Part shown: positions 26,684-34,567 of the stretch, in pieces
How the letters are laid out: each line of letters starts with the position of its first letter
Numbering within the stretch: the stretch's first letter is position 1
NCBI GenBank assembly: GCA_902774395.1
Contig: CACYIK010000010.1
Location: forward strand, 1 to 64,000
Direction of reading: 5' to 3'
Source: an uncultured Bacteroidota bacterium
GTDB lineage: Bacteria; Bacteroidota; Bacteroidia; Bacteroidales; P3
DNA: 64,000 bases
Position numbers and translations under genes: made by a program
The notes under the pieces: model-generated
Database searches by the model: none
What the model saw: only the letters and a program-made list of their open reading frames with translations
What the model was told of the DNA's origin: nothing

Positions 26684-29600
26684 TTACATTTTTTTTATTT
26701 CGCGGACGGAAATGGTGGGTTGTAAAAAGACGAGCCAGCCGGAGACATTGGGATAGCCCATGGCGGCGATAGTGCGGCAGTAGTGGGCCACCTGGCGGTC
26801 GTACTCGCCAGGCAGGTCGTGGCCCGTCTTGAAGTCGACGACCCAGGTCGCGTCGGGGGTAAAGACCACTCGGTCAGGACGTCCGGTAGCGCTGCCGTCG
26901 GTGAGGTCGCACTCATTCTTGACACGGAAAGCGGGGTCGAAGAAACGTGCGCTGTCGGGATGTGACACCACCTCGCGGGCCAGTGTTTCGAGGCGCTGAC
27001 GCTCGTCGTCGCCAATCTTCTCCTGGCGGACGAAACGCTCGACGACCTCCTGCACGTCACCGGCATGGACAATACCCGCCATCAGCGCGTGGGCATGGAT
27101 GCCGAAACGTATGCGCTCGTCCTGCAGCGAGTCGAGGGCTTTCTGCGAGCGCGAGGCAATCATCACCTTGCCGGTCCAGTCGGCATAGGCCAGCCGGCGC
27201 AGGGTGACGGCGCCGGTATCGGTGCTTTCTTCCTTGCCCTGATGGCGGAAGTCGGCATCGCCATAGTCGAGACGTCCGTCGCTATATTCATAGAGCAGGC
27301 GCGAGAAGGTAACCGCCGTCTCGCCCTTCTTGGGGGTGGGAGCCACCACGAAGAGTTGTTCTTTGGGGCGGGTAAACGCCACATACAATATATTAAGGTT
27401 GTCGACCGCCGCCGACTCTTTCTCGCGGTCGCGGTCGGCGTCGAAGCGTGTGGAGGTGGAAGCGCTGAGGGTGACGTAGGCCGCCGGGAGGCTCTTGTCG
27501 CCACCCGAGGCGAAACGTTCGGCGGCGTTGACCCAGATACCCGTAGGACGCGAGCCGCTGTTGAAGAATGGACAGATAATCACCGGAGCCTCGAGGCCCT
27601 TGGCTTTGTGGATGGTCATCAGGTGTATGGCGTCGCCCTCGTCGGAGGCCGATACCGAGAGCTCGGGATGCTCGTCGAACCAATCGAGGAAGTCGGCGAG
27701 GCTCTGGTTATGACGTGCCGAGAAGGCGGCAGCCTTGTTGAGCAGCGAGGCCACATAGGCTACGTCAAGCTGGTCGAGACGGAAACTCCGCACCAGCTCC
27801 TCGCAGCAGTCGTAGAGACTCATGGAAAGGAGGTAGGCGGTATTGAAGGCGATACCCTCGGTGGCCAGCAGGGCCTGAAGGTCGACGACGCCGGCGGCGA
27901 GGAAGTCCTCATCATGGGGACTGCGGAGGATGCCGAGGGCATGGAGGTGATGCAGCAGGTCGGCGGCGGCGACACGGTCGCTGCTGTCGCACAGGCAACG
28001 TAAAGCAGCCACGAGCGTCATCACCGCCATGCTACCGCGCAGATAGAACGACTCGGCGGAGCTCTGCTCCACATCGCTGTGTGCCAGCAGATAGGAACCC
28101 ACGGTAGCCAGCTCGTTGCGTGTGCGTCCGAGGATCATGATGTCGCGGGCTCGGTAGCCGCGCTCGGAGATGAGCAGGTTGACGGTATCGAGCACCTCGC
28201 GGCAGATGGCCTCGCGGTCGTCGCCATCGACGAACCGAAGCCCCACATATCCCACCTTGCGGTGGGGGTTGTGCTCGTCGACCCGCTGGCGGAGCTCTTC
28301 CGCGCCGGGGACGCTGTCGCCCTCAGGGCCGAGGTATATCTTGCGGGCCAGCTCGTTGTCGGCGTAGTGGTTGCGCACCAGCCAGGAGAAGAAGTCGTTA
28401 TTGAACTGCACCACGGCGTCGGCGGTGCGGTAGTTGATATCGAGGGGTACGAAACTATAGTTTCCAGGATGCGACAGTCCATCGCCATGCAGCGGCATTC
28501 CCTCGACCTTGGGCAACGCCACGAACTGGCGCACGTCGCCTTGACGGAAACGGTAGATGGCCTGTTTGCCGTCGCCCACCACGAGCGACTCGTCGCCCTG
28601 TCCCACACCGTTCTCAAGTAACGGCACCAGGTTCTGCCACTGCAATACCGACGTGTCCTGGAACTCGTCGATAAGGAAATGGTGGTATTTGTTGCCCAGA
28701 CGCTCGTAGATGAAGGGGGCGGGTTCTTCCTGCACCACCTTGTTGATGAGGCGGTTGAACTCAGAGAGGTGCACCACCTCGTTATCGCGGGCATAGAGGC
28801 CAAGTTGGCGGTTGAGCTCGCCGAGCAGCGCCATGGCGTAGAGGCGTCCCTGCAGCAGGCGGCGGGTGTTGTAGTCCACCAGCGGGCCGTCGAGGAGCGA
28901 CACCAAGCGTCCATAAATCTCACGCAGGCGCGGCGCTATAGCCGAGGCGGCAGCCACGGCCTCCTTGCTCTTGCAGAGGAGGTCGCCGCCGTAGTCGGGC
29001 GACTCGAAGAGTTCCACAACCCAGCGGTTGGGCTGGATGGTCTGCTTGCTGCGCAGGGTCTGCGCGAAATGAGACATCTTGCTGAAGAAGGTATAGAAAC
29101 CCGTCTTGCCACGGGTGCACTGGTCGACAGTAAGGCCTGCCGAGTCAATGAGTTGCATAGCCTCCTCACCCAGGGCAGTGACGGTGTGCTCGAACGCCTG
29201 GTTGGCGGCTTCATAACGACGGTGTATCTCGATATAGTCGGCGATGCTGTAGCGCGACAGTTGCTCAAGATAGACGTCGGTGCCCTCGGCGAAGAGTTGC
29301 CCTGCCAAGTCGGTGAGAGCCTGCACAATATCAAACCCTTTCTCCTCCTCCATGCGGCTCACGGCGAACTGGTGCACCGCAGCGGTGAGGTCGTCATGGC
29401 CCTCGGTGCCCACCAGCGACATGAGCTGGCTGACGGCCTGCTCGATGAGCTTGTCTTTCTCTATCATCACCTCGAAGTTGACGGGCTTGTCGAGGTCGTG
29501 GGCGAAGGTGCGCACCACACGGTGCATGAAGCTGTCGATGGTGCATACCGCGAGGTCGCTGTAGCGGTGCAGGATGGCGCTGCGCAGCCGCCGTGCCAGC

Positions 29601-29884
29601 TCCATGAGTGCCTCGGAGCTCACCTCAAGTTCCTCTGCCAGCAGCGCCCCCATCTTGGAGCCGCTGCCGCTGGCAGCCATCTCGTCAAGGTAGTCCATAA
29701 TCCTCGACTTCATCTCGTTGGCAGCCTTGTTGGTGAAGGTGATAGCCAGAATGCCGCGGAAGCGGCGCTCCACCTCACGGGGACCGCCGGCCAGAGCCAG
29801 TTTGAGGTACTCCTTCACCAAGGTGAAGGTCTTACCCGAACCCGCTGCTGCCTTGCAGATTATGAAAGGATTATGCGCACTCAT
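26684..29884 (-). CDS. AddA/RecB-like UvrD helicase with PD-(D/E)XK nuclease domain
   Basis: A 1066-residue repair enzyme. Walker A KAAAGSGKTFTL (11-22), ITFTNKAANEMKSRI, motif II FLIDEFQDTS (about 405), GDGKQAIYRFRQGD, MTIHKAKGLEAPVI and LYVAFTRPKEQLFV define a superfamily 1A helicase. The C-terminus has GRPDRVVF, VVDFKTG and YDRQVAHYC (about 1000-1035), a RecB-type nuclease site. Such enzymes resect double-strand breaks with an AddB partner; no AddB gene is next to it. A -7 box is at 29904-29911, back to back with the mutA promoter. Confidence 0.88.
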   Translation of the reverse strand: MSAHNPFIICKAAAGSGKTFTLVKEYLKLALAGGPREVERRFRGILAITFTNKAANEMKSRIMDYLDEMAASGSGSKMGALLAEELEVSSEALMELARRLRSAILHRYSDLAVCTIDSFMHRVVRTFAHDLDKPVNFEVMIEKDKLIEQAVSQLMSLVGTEGHDDLTAAVHQFAVSRMEEEKGFDIVQALTDLAGQLFAEGTDVYLEQLSRYSIADYIEIHRRYEAANQAFEHTVTALGEEAMQLIDSAGLTVDQCTRGKTGFYTFFSKMSHFAQTLRSKQTIQPNRWVVELFESPDYGGDLLCKSKEAVAAASAIAPRLREIYGRLVSLLDGPLVDYNTRRLLQGRLYAMALLGELNRQLGLYARDNEVVHLSEFNRLINKVVQEEPAPFIYERLGNKYHHFLIDEFQDTSVLQWQNLVPLLENGVGQGDESLVVGDGKQAIYRFRQGDVRQFVALPKVEGMPLHGDGLSHPGNYSFVPLDINYRTADAVVQFNNDFFSWLVRNHYADNELARKIYLGPEGDSVPGAEELRQRVDEHNPHRKVGYVGLRFVDGDDREAICREVLDTVNLLISERGYRARDIMILGRTRNELATVGSYLLAHSDVEQSSAESFYLRGSMAVMTLVAALRCLCDSSDRVAAADLLHHLHALGILRSPHDEDFLAAGVVDLQALLATEGIAFNTAYLLSMSLYDCCEELVRSFRLDQLDVAYVASLLNKAAAFSARHNQSLADFLDWFDEHPELSVSASDEGDAIHLMTIHKAKGLEAPVIICPFFNSGSRPTGIWVNAAERFASGGDKSLPAAYVTLSASTSTRFDADRDREKESAAVDNLNILYVAFTRPKEQLFVVAPTPKKGETAVTFSRLLYEYSDGRLDYGDADFRHQGKEESTDTGAVTLRRLAYADWTGKVMIASRSQKALDSLQDERIRFGIHAHALMAGIVHAGDVQEVVERFVRQEKIGDDERQRLETLAREVVSHPDSARFFDPAFRVKNECDLTDGSATGRPDRVVFTPDATWVVDFKTGHDLPGEYDRQVAHYCRTIAAMGYPNVSGWLVFLQPTISVREIKKM

Positions 29885-29903
29885 AAGCTCCTATTTTTGA
29901 CTG

Positions 29904-29911
29904 CAAAGATA
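29904..29911 (-). promoter_or_regulatory. Promoter -7 box of the AddA-like gene
   Basis: Minus-strand TATCTTTG, 20 bp upstream of the start codon; leaves a very short leader. No good -33 box. Confidence 0.5.
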
Positions 29912-29933
29912 CGAAAAATATCTAAATTTTTAT

Positions 29934-29954
29934 TTTCAATCCTCAATTTTCAAT
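29934..29954. repeat. 7-bp array (TTTCAAT, 3 units) between two divergent promoters
   Basis: TTTCAAT, CCTCAAT, TTTCAAT occupy the spacer upstream of both the AddA-like and mutA -7 boxes. Confidence 0.7.
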
Positions 29955-29962
29955 TTATTTTG

Positions 29963-29970
29963 TATCTTTG
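29963..29970 (+). promoter_or_regulatory. Promoter -7 box of mutA
   Basis: Plus-strand TATCTTTG, 37 bp upstream of the mutA ATG at 30007. No TTTG at -33; that area is the heptad array. Confidence 0.55.
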
Positions 29971-30006
29971 CCTTTTATATTAGAAACAAATAAACGATAC
30001 AACATA

Positions 30007-31875
30007 ATGGAAGACAATAAATTGTTCAACGAATTCCCGCCGGTCCCGACCGAGAAATGGGAAGAAGTCATCATCAAGGACCTCAAAGGTGCTGATTATG
30101 AGAAGAAGCTCGTATGGAAGACCATCGAAGGCTTCAAGGTAAAGCCCTACTACCGTGCCGAAGACCTCGAAGGTCTTGAATACCTCGACAGCAACCCTGG
30201 CCAGAAGCCCTTCACGCGCGGCAAACATGCTGACAACAACGTGTGGGAGGTGCGCCAGGACATCCGCACCCACGACCTCAAGGAGGCCAACCGCATCGCC
30301 CTCGACGCCGTGGAGCGCGGTGCCACATCGCTCGGCTTCTGTGCCAAAGGCATCAAGAGCGTCGACGACATGGCCGTCCTCTTCAAAGGCATCTACATCA
30401 ACGCCGTCAGCATCAACTTCATGTGCTCTGAGGATTATCTCTCGCTCCTCAAGCTCTATGTGGAGTATGCCAAGCAGCGTGGCATCGACCCCAAGGAGCT
30501 CTGCGGCTCCTGCGCCTTCGACCCCTTCCGCTATGCGCTGAAACACGGCCGCTTCCACCGCGGCGAGGAAGGCGACTTCCAGATGGCCAAGGAACTCGTT
30601 GACTACGGTCACGACGCCCTGCCCAAATTCCGCGTGCTCACCGTCCACGGCAGCCAGCTGCACAACGCCGGCTCGAACATCGTTCAGGAGCTGGGCTTCA
30701 GCCTCGCCGCCGCCAACGAACTGGTGGCCCGCCTGACGGACCTCGGCTGCAAGGCCCACCGCGTGGCCTGCCGCATCGAGCTCAACGTGGGCATCGGCAG
30801 CACCTACTTCATGGAGATGGCCAAGATACGCGCCGCACGCCTGCTGTGGAGCAAGGTTATCGAACAGTACCAGCCCGAGTGCGACTGCGCCTACAACCTC
30901 TTCATCAACGCCACCACCAGCGAGTGGAACCAGTCGGTCTACGACCCCTATGTCAACATGCTGCGCTCCACCACCGAGGCCATGTCGGCCTGCATCGCCG
31001 GTGCCGACAGCATCTCGGTGCTGCCCTTCGACAACGCCTACAAGGAGGCCGACGACTTCGGCTACCGCATCGCCCGCAACCAGCAGCTGCTGCTGAAGGA
31101 AGAGTCCTACCTCGACAAGATTGCCGACCCCGCCGCCGGCAGCTATTATATTGAGAACCTCACCGACCAGATCGCCCGCGGCGCCTGGGACAACTTCCTC
31201 AAGGTCGAGGAACTCGGAGGCTTCTGCAAGGCCATCCGTCAGGGCTACGTGCAGGACGAAGTGGAGAAGACCGCCCGCCAGCGCGACCTCGACATCGCCA
31301 CCCGCAAGACCACCATCCTCGGCACCAACCAGTATCCCAACCTGCTTGAGAAGATGGGAGAAAAAGTGGAGAGTGGAGAGAAGAAAAGCGGGAAGTGCTG
31401 CTGTTGCTGTGAGCAGGGCGACGAGGTGCGCGTGCTGAAACCCTACCGCGGCGCCGAGCCTTTCGAAACCCTCCGCCTCGCCACCGAGAAGGCCGCCCAC
31501 CGTCCCAAGGTCTTCCTGCTGACCTACGGCAACCTCACCATGCGCAAGGCCCGCGCCGGCTTCGCCACCAACTTCTTCGGCGTGGCAGGATATGAGATTA
31601 TCGACAACCTCGGATTCGCCACCCCCGAGGAGGGTGCCAAGGCCGCCCTCGAGAGCGGCGCCGACATCGTGGTGCTCTGCTCCTCCGATGACGAATATGC
31701 CGAGCTCACCGAGCCCGTCTGCAAAGCCCTCAAGGGCAAAGTCAAGAGCCTCGTCCTCGCCGGCTTCCCCAAAGAGATGGTCGAGACCTACAAAGGCTAC
31801 GGCATCGACGAGTTCATCCACGTGAAAACCAATGCCCTCGAGACATTACAGAAGTTTCAGGAGAAACTTCTGTAA
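30007..31875 (+). CDS. mutA: Methylmalonyl-CoA mutase small subunit
   Basis: The small subunit of the B12-dependent mutase that interconverts succinyl-CoA and (R)-methylmalonyl-CoA in the propionate pathway. The 622-residue protein shows a TIM-barrel half (WEVRQDIRTHDLKEAN, CGSCAFDPFRYALKHG, TSEWNQSVYDPYVNMLRSTTEAMSACIAGADSISVLPFD, DPAAGSYYIE) and a degenerate B12-binding-like half (ATNFFGVAGYEIIDN). It lacks the DxHxxG cobalamin motif, as expected for the small subunit. Start set at 30007, not the upstream in-frame ATG. The linker between halves holds a GTGGAGA array and five consecutive cysteines (near residue 465). The large-subunit gene mutB, usually next, is absent; a repeat-flanked four-helix-bundle gene follows instead. 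Confidence 0.93.
   Translation: MEDNKLFNEFPPVPTEKWEEVIIKDLKGADYEKKLVWKTIEGFKVKPYYRAEDLEGLEYLDSNPGQKPFTRGKHADNNVWEVRQDIRTHDLKEANRIALDAVERGATSLGFCAKGIKSVDDMAVLFKGIYINAVSINFMCSEDYLSLLKLYVEYAKQRGIDPKELCGSCAFDPFRYALKHGRFHRGEEGDFQMAKELVDYGHDALPKFRVLTVHGSQLHNAGSNIVQELGFSLAAANELVARLTDLGCKAHRVACRIELNVGIGSTYFMEMAKIRAARLLWSKVIEQYQPECDCAYNLFINATTSEWNQSVYDPYVNMLRSTTEAMSACIAGADSISVLPFDNAYKEADDFGYRIARNQQLLLKEESYLDKIADPAAGSYYIENLTDQIARGAWDNFLKVEELGGFCKAIRQGYVQDEVEKTARQRDLDIATRKTTILGTNQYPNLLEKMGEKVESGEKKSGKCCCCCEQGDEVRVLKPYRGAEPFETLRLATEKAAHRPKVFLLTYGNLTMRKARAGFATNFFGVAGYEIIDNLGFATPEEGAKAALESGADIVVLCSSDDEYAELTEPVCKALKGKVKSLVLAGFPKEMVETYKGYGIDEFIHVKTNALETLQKFQEKLL
31366..31379. repeat. Two 7-bp units (GTGGAGA) inside mutA
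   Basis: Two perfect GTGGAGA heptads, with related flanks, encode KVESGEK in the interdomain linker, next to codons for CCCCC. Same unit as at 22876-22903 and 41391-41425. Confidence 0.7.
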
Positions 31876-31880
31876 TGTCT

Positions 31881-31934
31881 AGTGTTTAGTGTTAAGTGAT
31901 GAGTCAAGTGATGAGTGTTGAGTGATGAGTGATG
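31881..31934. repeat. 7-bp array (AGTGATG type, 7 units), left flank of the four-helix-bundle gene
   Basis: Seven heptads (AGTGTTT, AGTGTTA, then AGTGATG and AGTGTTG) with one 5-bp interruption start five bases after the mutA stop. They are in inverted orientation to the array at 32326-32353. Confidence 0.85.
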
Positions 31935-31970
31935 AATTAATAATACACACTGAATAATAATCAACATAAA

Positions 31971-32324
31971 ATGGGAGAGAGCATTCTAAAAGACAAAAGT
32001 TTTCTCTTTGCCCTACATATTATATCGGTTTATAAAGAATTATGCAATAGGCAGGAATATGTGATGTCAAAACAGATGTTACGTAGTGGGACAAGTATTG
32101 GCGCCAACATTGCAGAAGCAGAAAGAGGCCAAAGCTCCTCTGATTTTACTGCGAAGATGTATATCTCTCTCAAAGAAGCCAATGAAACCAACTATTGGAT
32201 CCGCCTGCTTAAAGCTTCTTCCTATCTAGACAACGAGGAAGCCAATACATTGCTCAACGAGTGTGATGAACTTATTCGCATGCTTGTGGCCACAACTAAA
32301 AAAACAGCTCCTCGTGTATTCTAA
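31971..32324 (+). CDS. Four-helix bundle protein (23S rRNA intervening-sequence family)
   Basis: A 117-residue all-helical protein with the family pattern SKQMLRSGTSIGANIAEAE, a GQSSSDF turn and LKEANETNYWIRLL. Relatives occur inside 23S rRNA intervening sequences, as accessory proteins of diversity-generating retroelements (Avd) and as stand-alone genes; some bind nucleic acid. The exact function is unknown. The gene is visibly more AT-rich than mutA and the permease around it, suggesting separate origin. It is enclosed by inverted heptad arrays (31881-31934 left, 32326-32353 right), the right one starting two bases after the stop. Confidence 0.9.
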   Translation: MGESILKDKSFLFALHIISVYKELCNRQEYVMSKQMLRSGTSIGANIAEAERGQSSSDFTAKMYISLKEANETNYWIRLLKASSYLDNEEANTLLNECDELIRMLVATTKKTAPRVF

Positions 32325-32325
32325 G

Positions 32326-32353
32326 TCATCACTCATCACTCATCACTCATCAC
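32326..32353. repeat. 7-bp array (TCATCAC, 4 units), right flank of the four-helix-bundle gene
   Basis: Four perfect TCATCAC heptads lie between the four-helix-bundle stop and the ATG of the permease at 32359. This is the complement of the left array's unit. Confidence 0.9.
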
Positions 32354-32358
32354 TCGGC

Positions 32359-33441
32359 ATGCGCCGACTCGATCGATACATATTGGGCAAGTACCTCAAG
32401 ACTTTCTTGATGGCACTTGCTCTTATTATCGTCATCGTCATCACCTTCGACGTATCGGAGAAGCTTGACAAGTTCCTCTCCCACCATGCCACCATCTGGC
32501 AGATTATCTCCGTCTACTACCTCAACTTCATCCCCTCATTCGTCAACCTCTATAGCCCGCTGTTCATCTTCATCGCCGTCATCTTCTTCACCTCGAAGAT
32601 GGCGGGCAACAGCGAGATCATAGCCATCCTCAGTTCAGGCATCCGCTACAAGCGCATGCTGCGACCCTACATCTATGGCGCCATCCTCGTGGCGCTGGCG
32701 GTCTTTGCCCTGGGCAACTTCGTCATCCCCAACTCCAACCGCACCCTCATAGCTTTCGAGGAAGAGTACGTCAAGTCCAAGGCCACCAAGTTCTACGACA
32801 ACCTCCACTTCCAGGCCGAGCCCGGCGTGCAGGTCTACGCCGAGAACTACGACGTGCAGCAGATGCGGGCCTTCAACTTCTGCCGCGAGCATATCGATGC
32901 CGACGGCCACATGCTGCGCCGCGAGACAGCCAACAACATCGTCTACGACACCGTCACCAAGTTGTGGCGCTGCCACGGCTACACCTGCCGCACCATCGAC
33001 AGCAACCGCCACGAACGGCTGGTACAGGAAGGCACGTCGGACATCGACTTCAAGATGACTCCCGACGACCTCAACCTGCTCTCGCAGCGTGTGGAGACCA
33101 TGACCACGCCCGATCTCATGCGCTTCATCGGCCGCGAGAAGATGCGAGGCACGGGCACCGTCATCACCGCCGAGATAGAGCTCTGGCAACGCCTCATCAA
33201 TCCCCTGGCCATCATCGTCATGACCCTCATCGGCGTGGCCATCGCCGCCCGCAAGAGCCGTGGCGGCATAGGCATGCACCTCGCCATTGGCATCAGCATA
33301 GCCTTCGCCTTCATCGTCTTCATGAAAATCACCACCGTCTTCGCCACCAACGGCGACCTCTCGCCCTTCCTGGCCGTACTGCTGCCACAGATCATCTTCA
33401 GCATCGCCGCCGGATGGCTGATATATAAAGCACCGAAATAA
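32359..33441 (+). CDS. LptF/LptG-family permease
   Basis: A 360-residue inner-membrane protein of the YjgP/YjgQ family that, with LptB and LptC, extracts lipopolysaccharide for transport to the outer membrane. The start MRRLDRYILGKYLKTF is characteristic. Two or three membrane segments at each end surround a periplasmic middle domain (about 130-260). An in-frame upstream start at 32263 would run through the heptad array and overlap the previous gene, so ATG 32359 is chosen. The final codons and stop are repeated twice more downstream in 41-bp units. Whether it is LptF or LptG cannot be told. Confidence 0.88.
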   Translation: MRRLDRYILGKYLKTFLMALALIIVIVITFDVSEKLDKFLSHHATIWQIISVYYLNFIPSFVNLYSPLFIFIAVIFFTSKMAGNSEIIAILSSGIRYKRMLRPYIYGAILVALAVFALGNFVIPNSNRTLIAFEEEYVKSKATKFYDNLHFQAEPGVQVYAENYDVQQMRAFNFCREHIDADGHMLRRETANNIVYDTVTKLWRCHGYTCRTIDSNRHERLVQEGTSDIDFKMTPDDLNLLSQRVETMTTPDLMRFIGREKMRGTGTVITAEIELWQRLINPLAIIVMTLIGVAIAARKSRGGIGMHLAIGISIAFAFIVFMKITTVFATNGDLSPFLAVLLPQIIFSIAAGWLIYKAPK

Positions 33442-33705
33442 CAATTATATGGTAGTTAAAGTAGTTAAAAGCACCGAAATAACAATTATATGGTAGTTAA
33501 AGTAGTTAAAAGCACCGAAATAACAATTATATGGTAGTTAAAGTAGTTAAAAGTAGTTAGCTCGTTTCACTCGCCTGGGTAGTTAAAGGGCAATAGCATT
33601 TGCAGCAAACCATGACCGCGCCAGCCTTCATTTGTCCTTTAACTACTTTAACTACCTTTAACTTCTTTAACTACATTACCTACTTTAACTACCCAAAAAA
33701 GAAAA
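33430..33705. repeat. Three 41-bp direct repeats followed by an inverted TTTAACTAC array
   Basis: Units of 41 bp starting GCACCGAAATAA occur at 33430, 33471 and 33512. The first contains the last three codons and stop of the permease gene. Each unit holds GTAGTTAAA twice. After a roughly 75-bp spacer, the complementary TTTAACTAC motif repeats about five times (33637-33695), so the whole can fold into a large hairpin. No gene is seen between 33442 and 33706. Confidence 0.85.
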
Positions 33706-33706
33706 T

Positions 33707-34132
33707 ATGACTATACAAGAAATATCCCAGCAAATCATCGACGAGTTCGCCAACTTCGACGAATGGCTCGACCGCTATGCCTACCTCATCGACCTCGGCA
33801 AGGAATGCCCCGTCATCGACGAGAAAAACAAGACCGAAGAGAACCTCATCCGTGGCTGCCAGAGCCGCGTGTGGCTCAGCTGCGAGCAGCGCGACGGACG
33901 TCTCTTCTTCCGTGCCGACAGCGACGCCGTCATCACCCGCGGCATCATCAGCCTCCTCATCCGCGCCCTCGACGGACAGACCCCACAGGACATCCTCGAC
34001 GCCGACCTCGCCTTCATCGACGCCATAGGCCTCAAGGAGCACCTCTCCCCCACCCGCTCCAACGGTCTCACCTCCATGGTCAAGCAGATGAAGATGTACG
34101 CACTGGCTTATAAAATGAAAATGGAAAAATGA
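33707..34132 (+). CDS. sufE: SufE-family cysteine desulfurase acceptor protein
   Basis: SufE takes persulfide sulfur from SufS and hands it to the SufBCD scaffold. The 141-residue protein has the acceptor cysteine in GCQSRVW (Cys51), preceded by DWxxRYxYLIDLG-type sequence and followed by DADLAFIDAIGLKEHLSPTRSNGLTSMVKQM. The last residues (KMKMEK) and the stop come from a heptad array. It overlaps the DUF59 gene by four bases. sufS is not in the window. Confidence 0.92.
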   Translation: MTIQEISQQIIDEFANFDEWLDRYAYLIDLGKECPVIDEKNKTEENLIRGCQSRVWLSCEQRDGRLFFRADSDAVITRGIISLLIRALDGQTPQDILDADLAFIDAIGLKEHLSPTRSNGLTSMVKQMKMYALAYKMKMEK

Positions 34133-34141
34133 AAAATGAAA
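34114..34141. repeat. 7-bp array (AATGAAA, 4 units) at the sufE/DUF59 junction
   Basis: AATGAAA, ATGGAAA, AATGAAA, AATGAAA. It supplies the C-terminus and stop of sufE and the possible start codon of the next gene (ATGA overlap). Confidence 0.85.
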
Positions 34142-34464
34142 ATGGGATGATTCCCAATCAAGAAACCATAAAATCTGCAGTCGTCAACTGCCTGAAGAAC
34201 GTCTACGACCCTGAGATTCCCGTCAACATCTACGACCTCGGCCTCATCTACAAGGTCGATGTCGACGCCGACCTCAACGTCAAGATACTCATGACCATGA
34301 CGGCTCCCGACTGTCCCGAAGCAGAGTATATGTTCCAGGAGGTGAAGCAGATGGTGAGCTATATCTCGGGCGTCAAGAGCGTCGACGTCGAACTCACCTT
34401 CGACCCGCCCTGGACCATGGACATGATCCCCGACGATATCAAAGTGGAACTGGGATTTATGTAA
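34129..34464 (+). CDS. DUF59/MIP18-family iron-sulfur assembly factor (SufT-like)
   Basis: A 111-residue protein with DPEIPVNIYDLGLIYKVD and the conserved APDCPEAEYM cysteine, typical of the DUF59 family (SufT, PaaD, MIP18) that helps mature iron-sulfur proteins. The ORF starts at 34129 inside the heptad array (MKNENG), overlapping sufE; ATG 34147 (MIPNQET) could be the original start. Its stop is immediately followed by the ATG of the permease. Adjacency to sufE supports the iron-sulfur role. Confidence 0.88.
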   Translation: MKNENGMIPNQETIKSAVVNCLKNVYDPEIPVNIYDLGLIYKVDVDADLNVKILMTMTAPDCPEAEYMFQEVKQMVSYISGVKSVDVELTFDPPWTMDMIPDDIKVELGFM

Positions 34465-34567
34465 ATGAAAAATGAAAATGGAAAAATGAAAAAGAAAGAA
34501 GAACAACAAAAAGATGCAAAAAACGGTTGCGTCAGCCGTTTTTCATTTTTCATTTTTCATTTTTCAT
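34464..34567. repeat. Inverted pair of 7-bp arrays (AATGAAA / CATTTTT) at the permease N-terminus
   Basis: Four AATGAAA-type units (34464-34491) face three to four CATTTTT units (34544-34567) across a 52-bp core that contains its own stem, ACGGTTG-CGT-CAGCCGT. The element encodes the first 34 or so residues of the permease in frame. The unit ATGGAAA in third position prevents an in-frame TGA. Confidence 0.85.

Noticed and set aside
29980..31821. A 613-codon minus-strand frame opposite mutA
   Set aside because: Antisense shadow of mutA; no recognisable product.
33430..33552. Three 41-bp direct repeats considered as a CRISPR array
   Set aside because: The repeats are contiguous with no unique spacers, include a stop codon of the neighbouring gene, and no cas gene is present.
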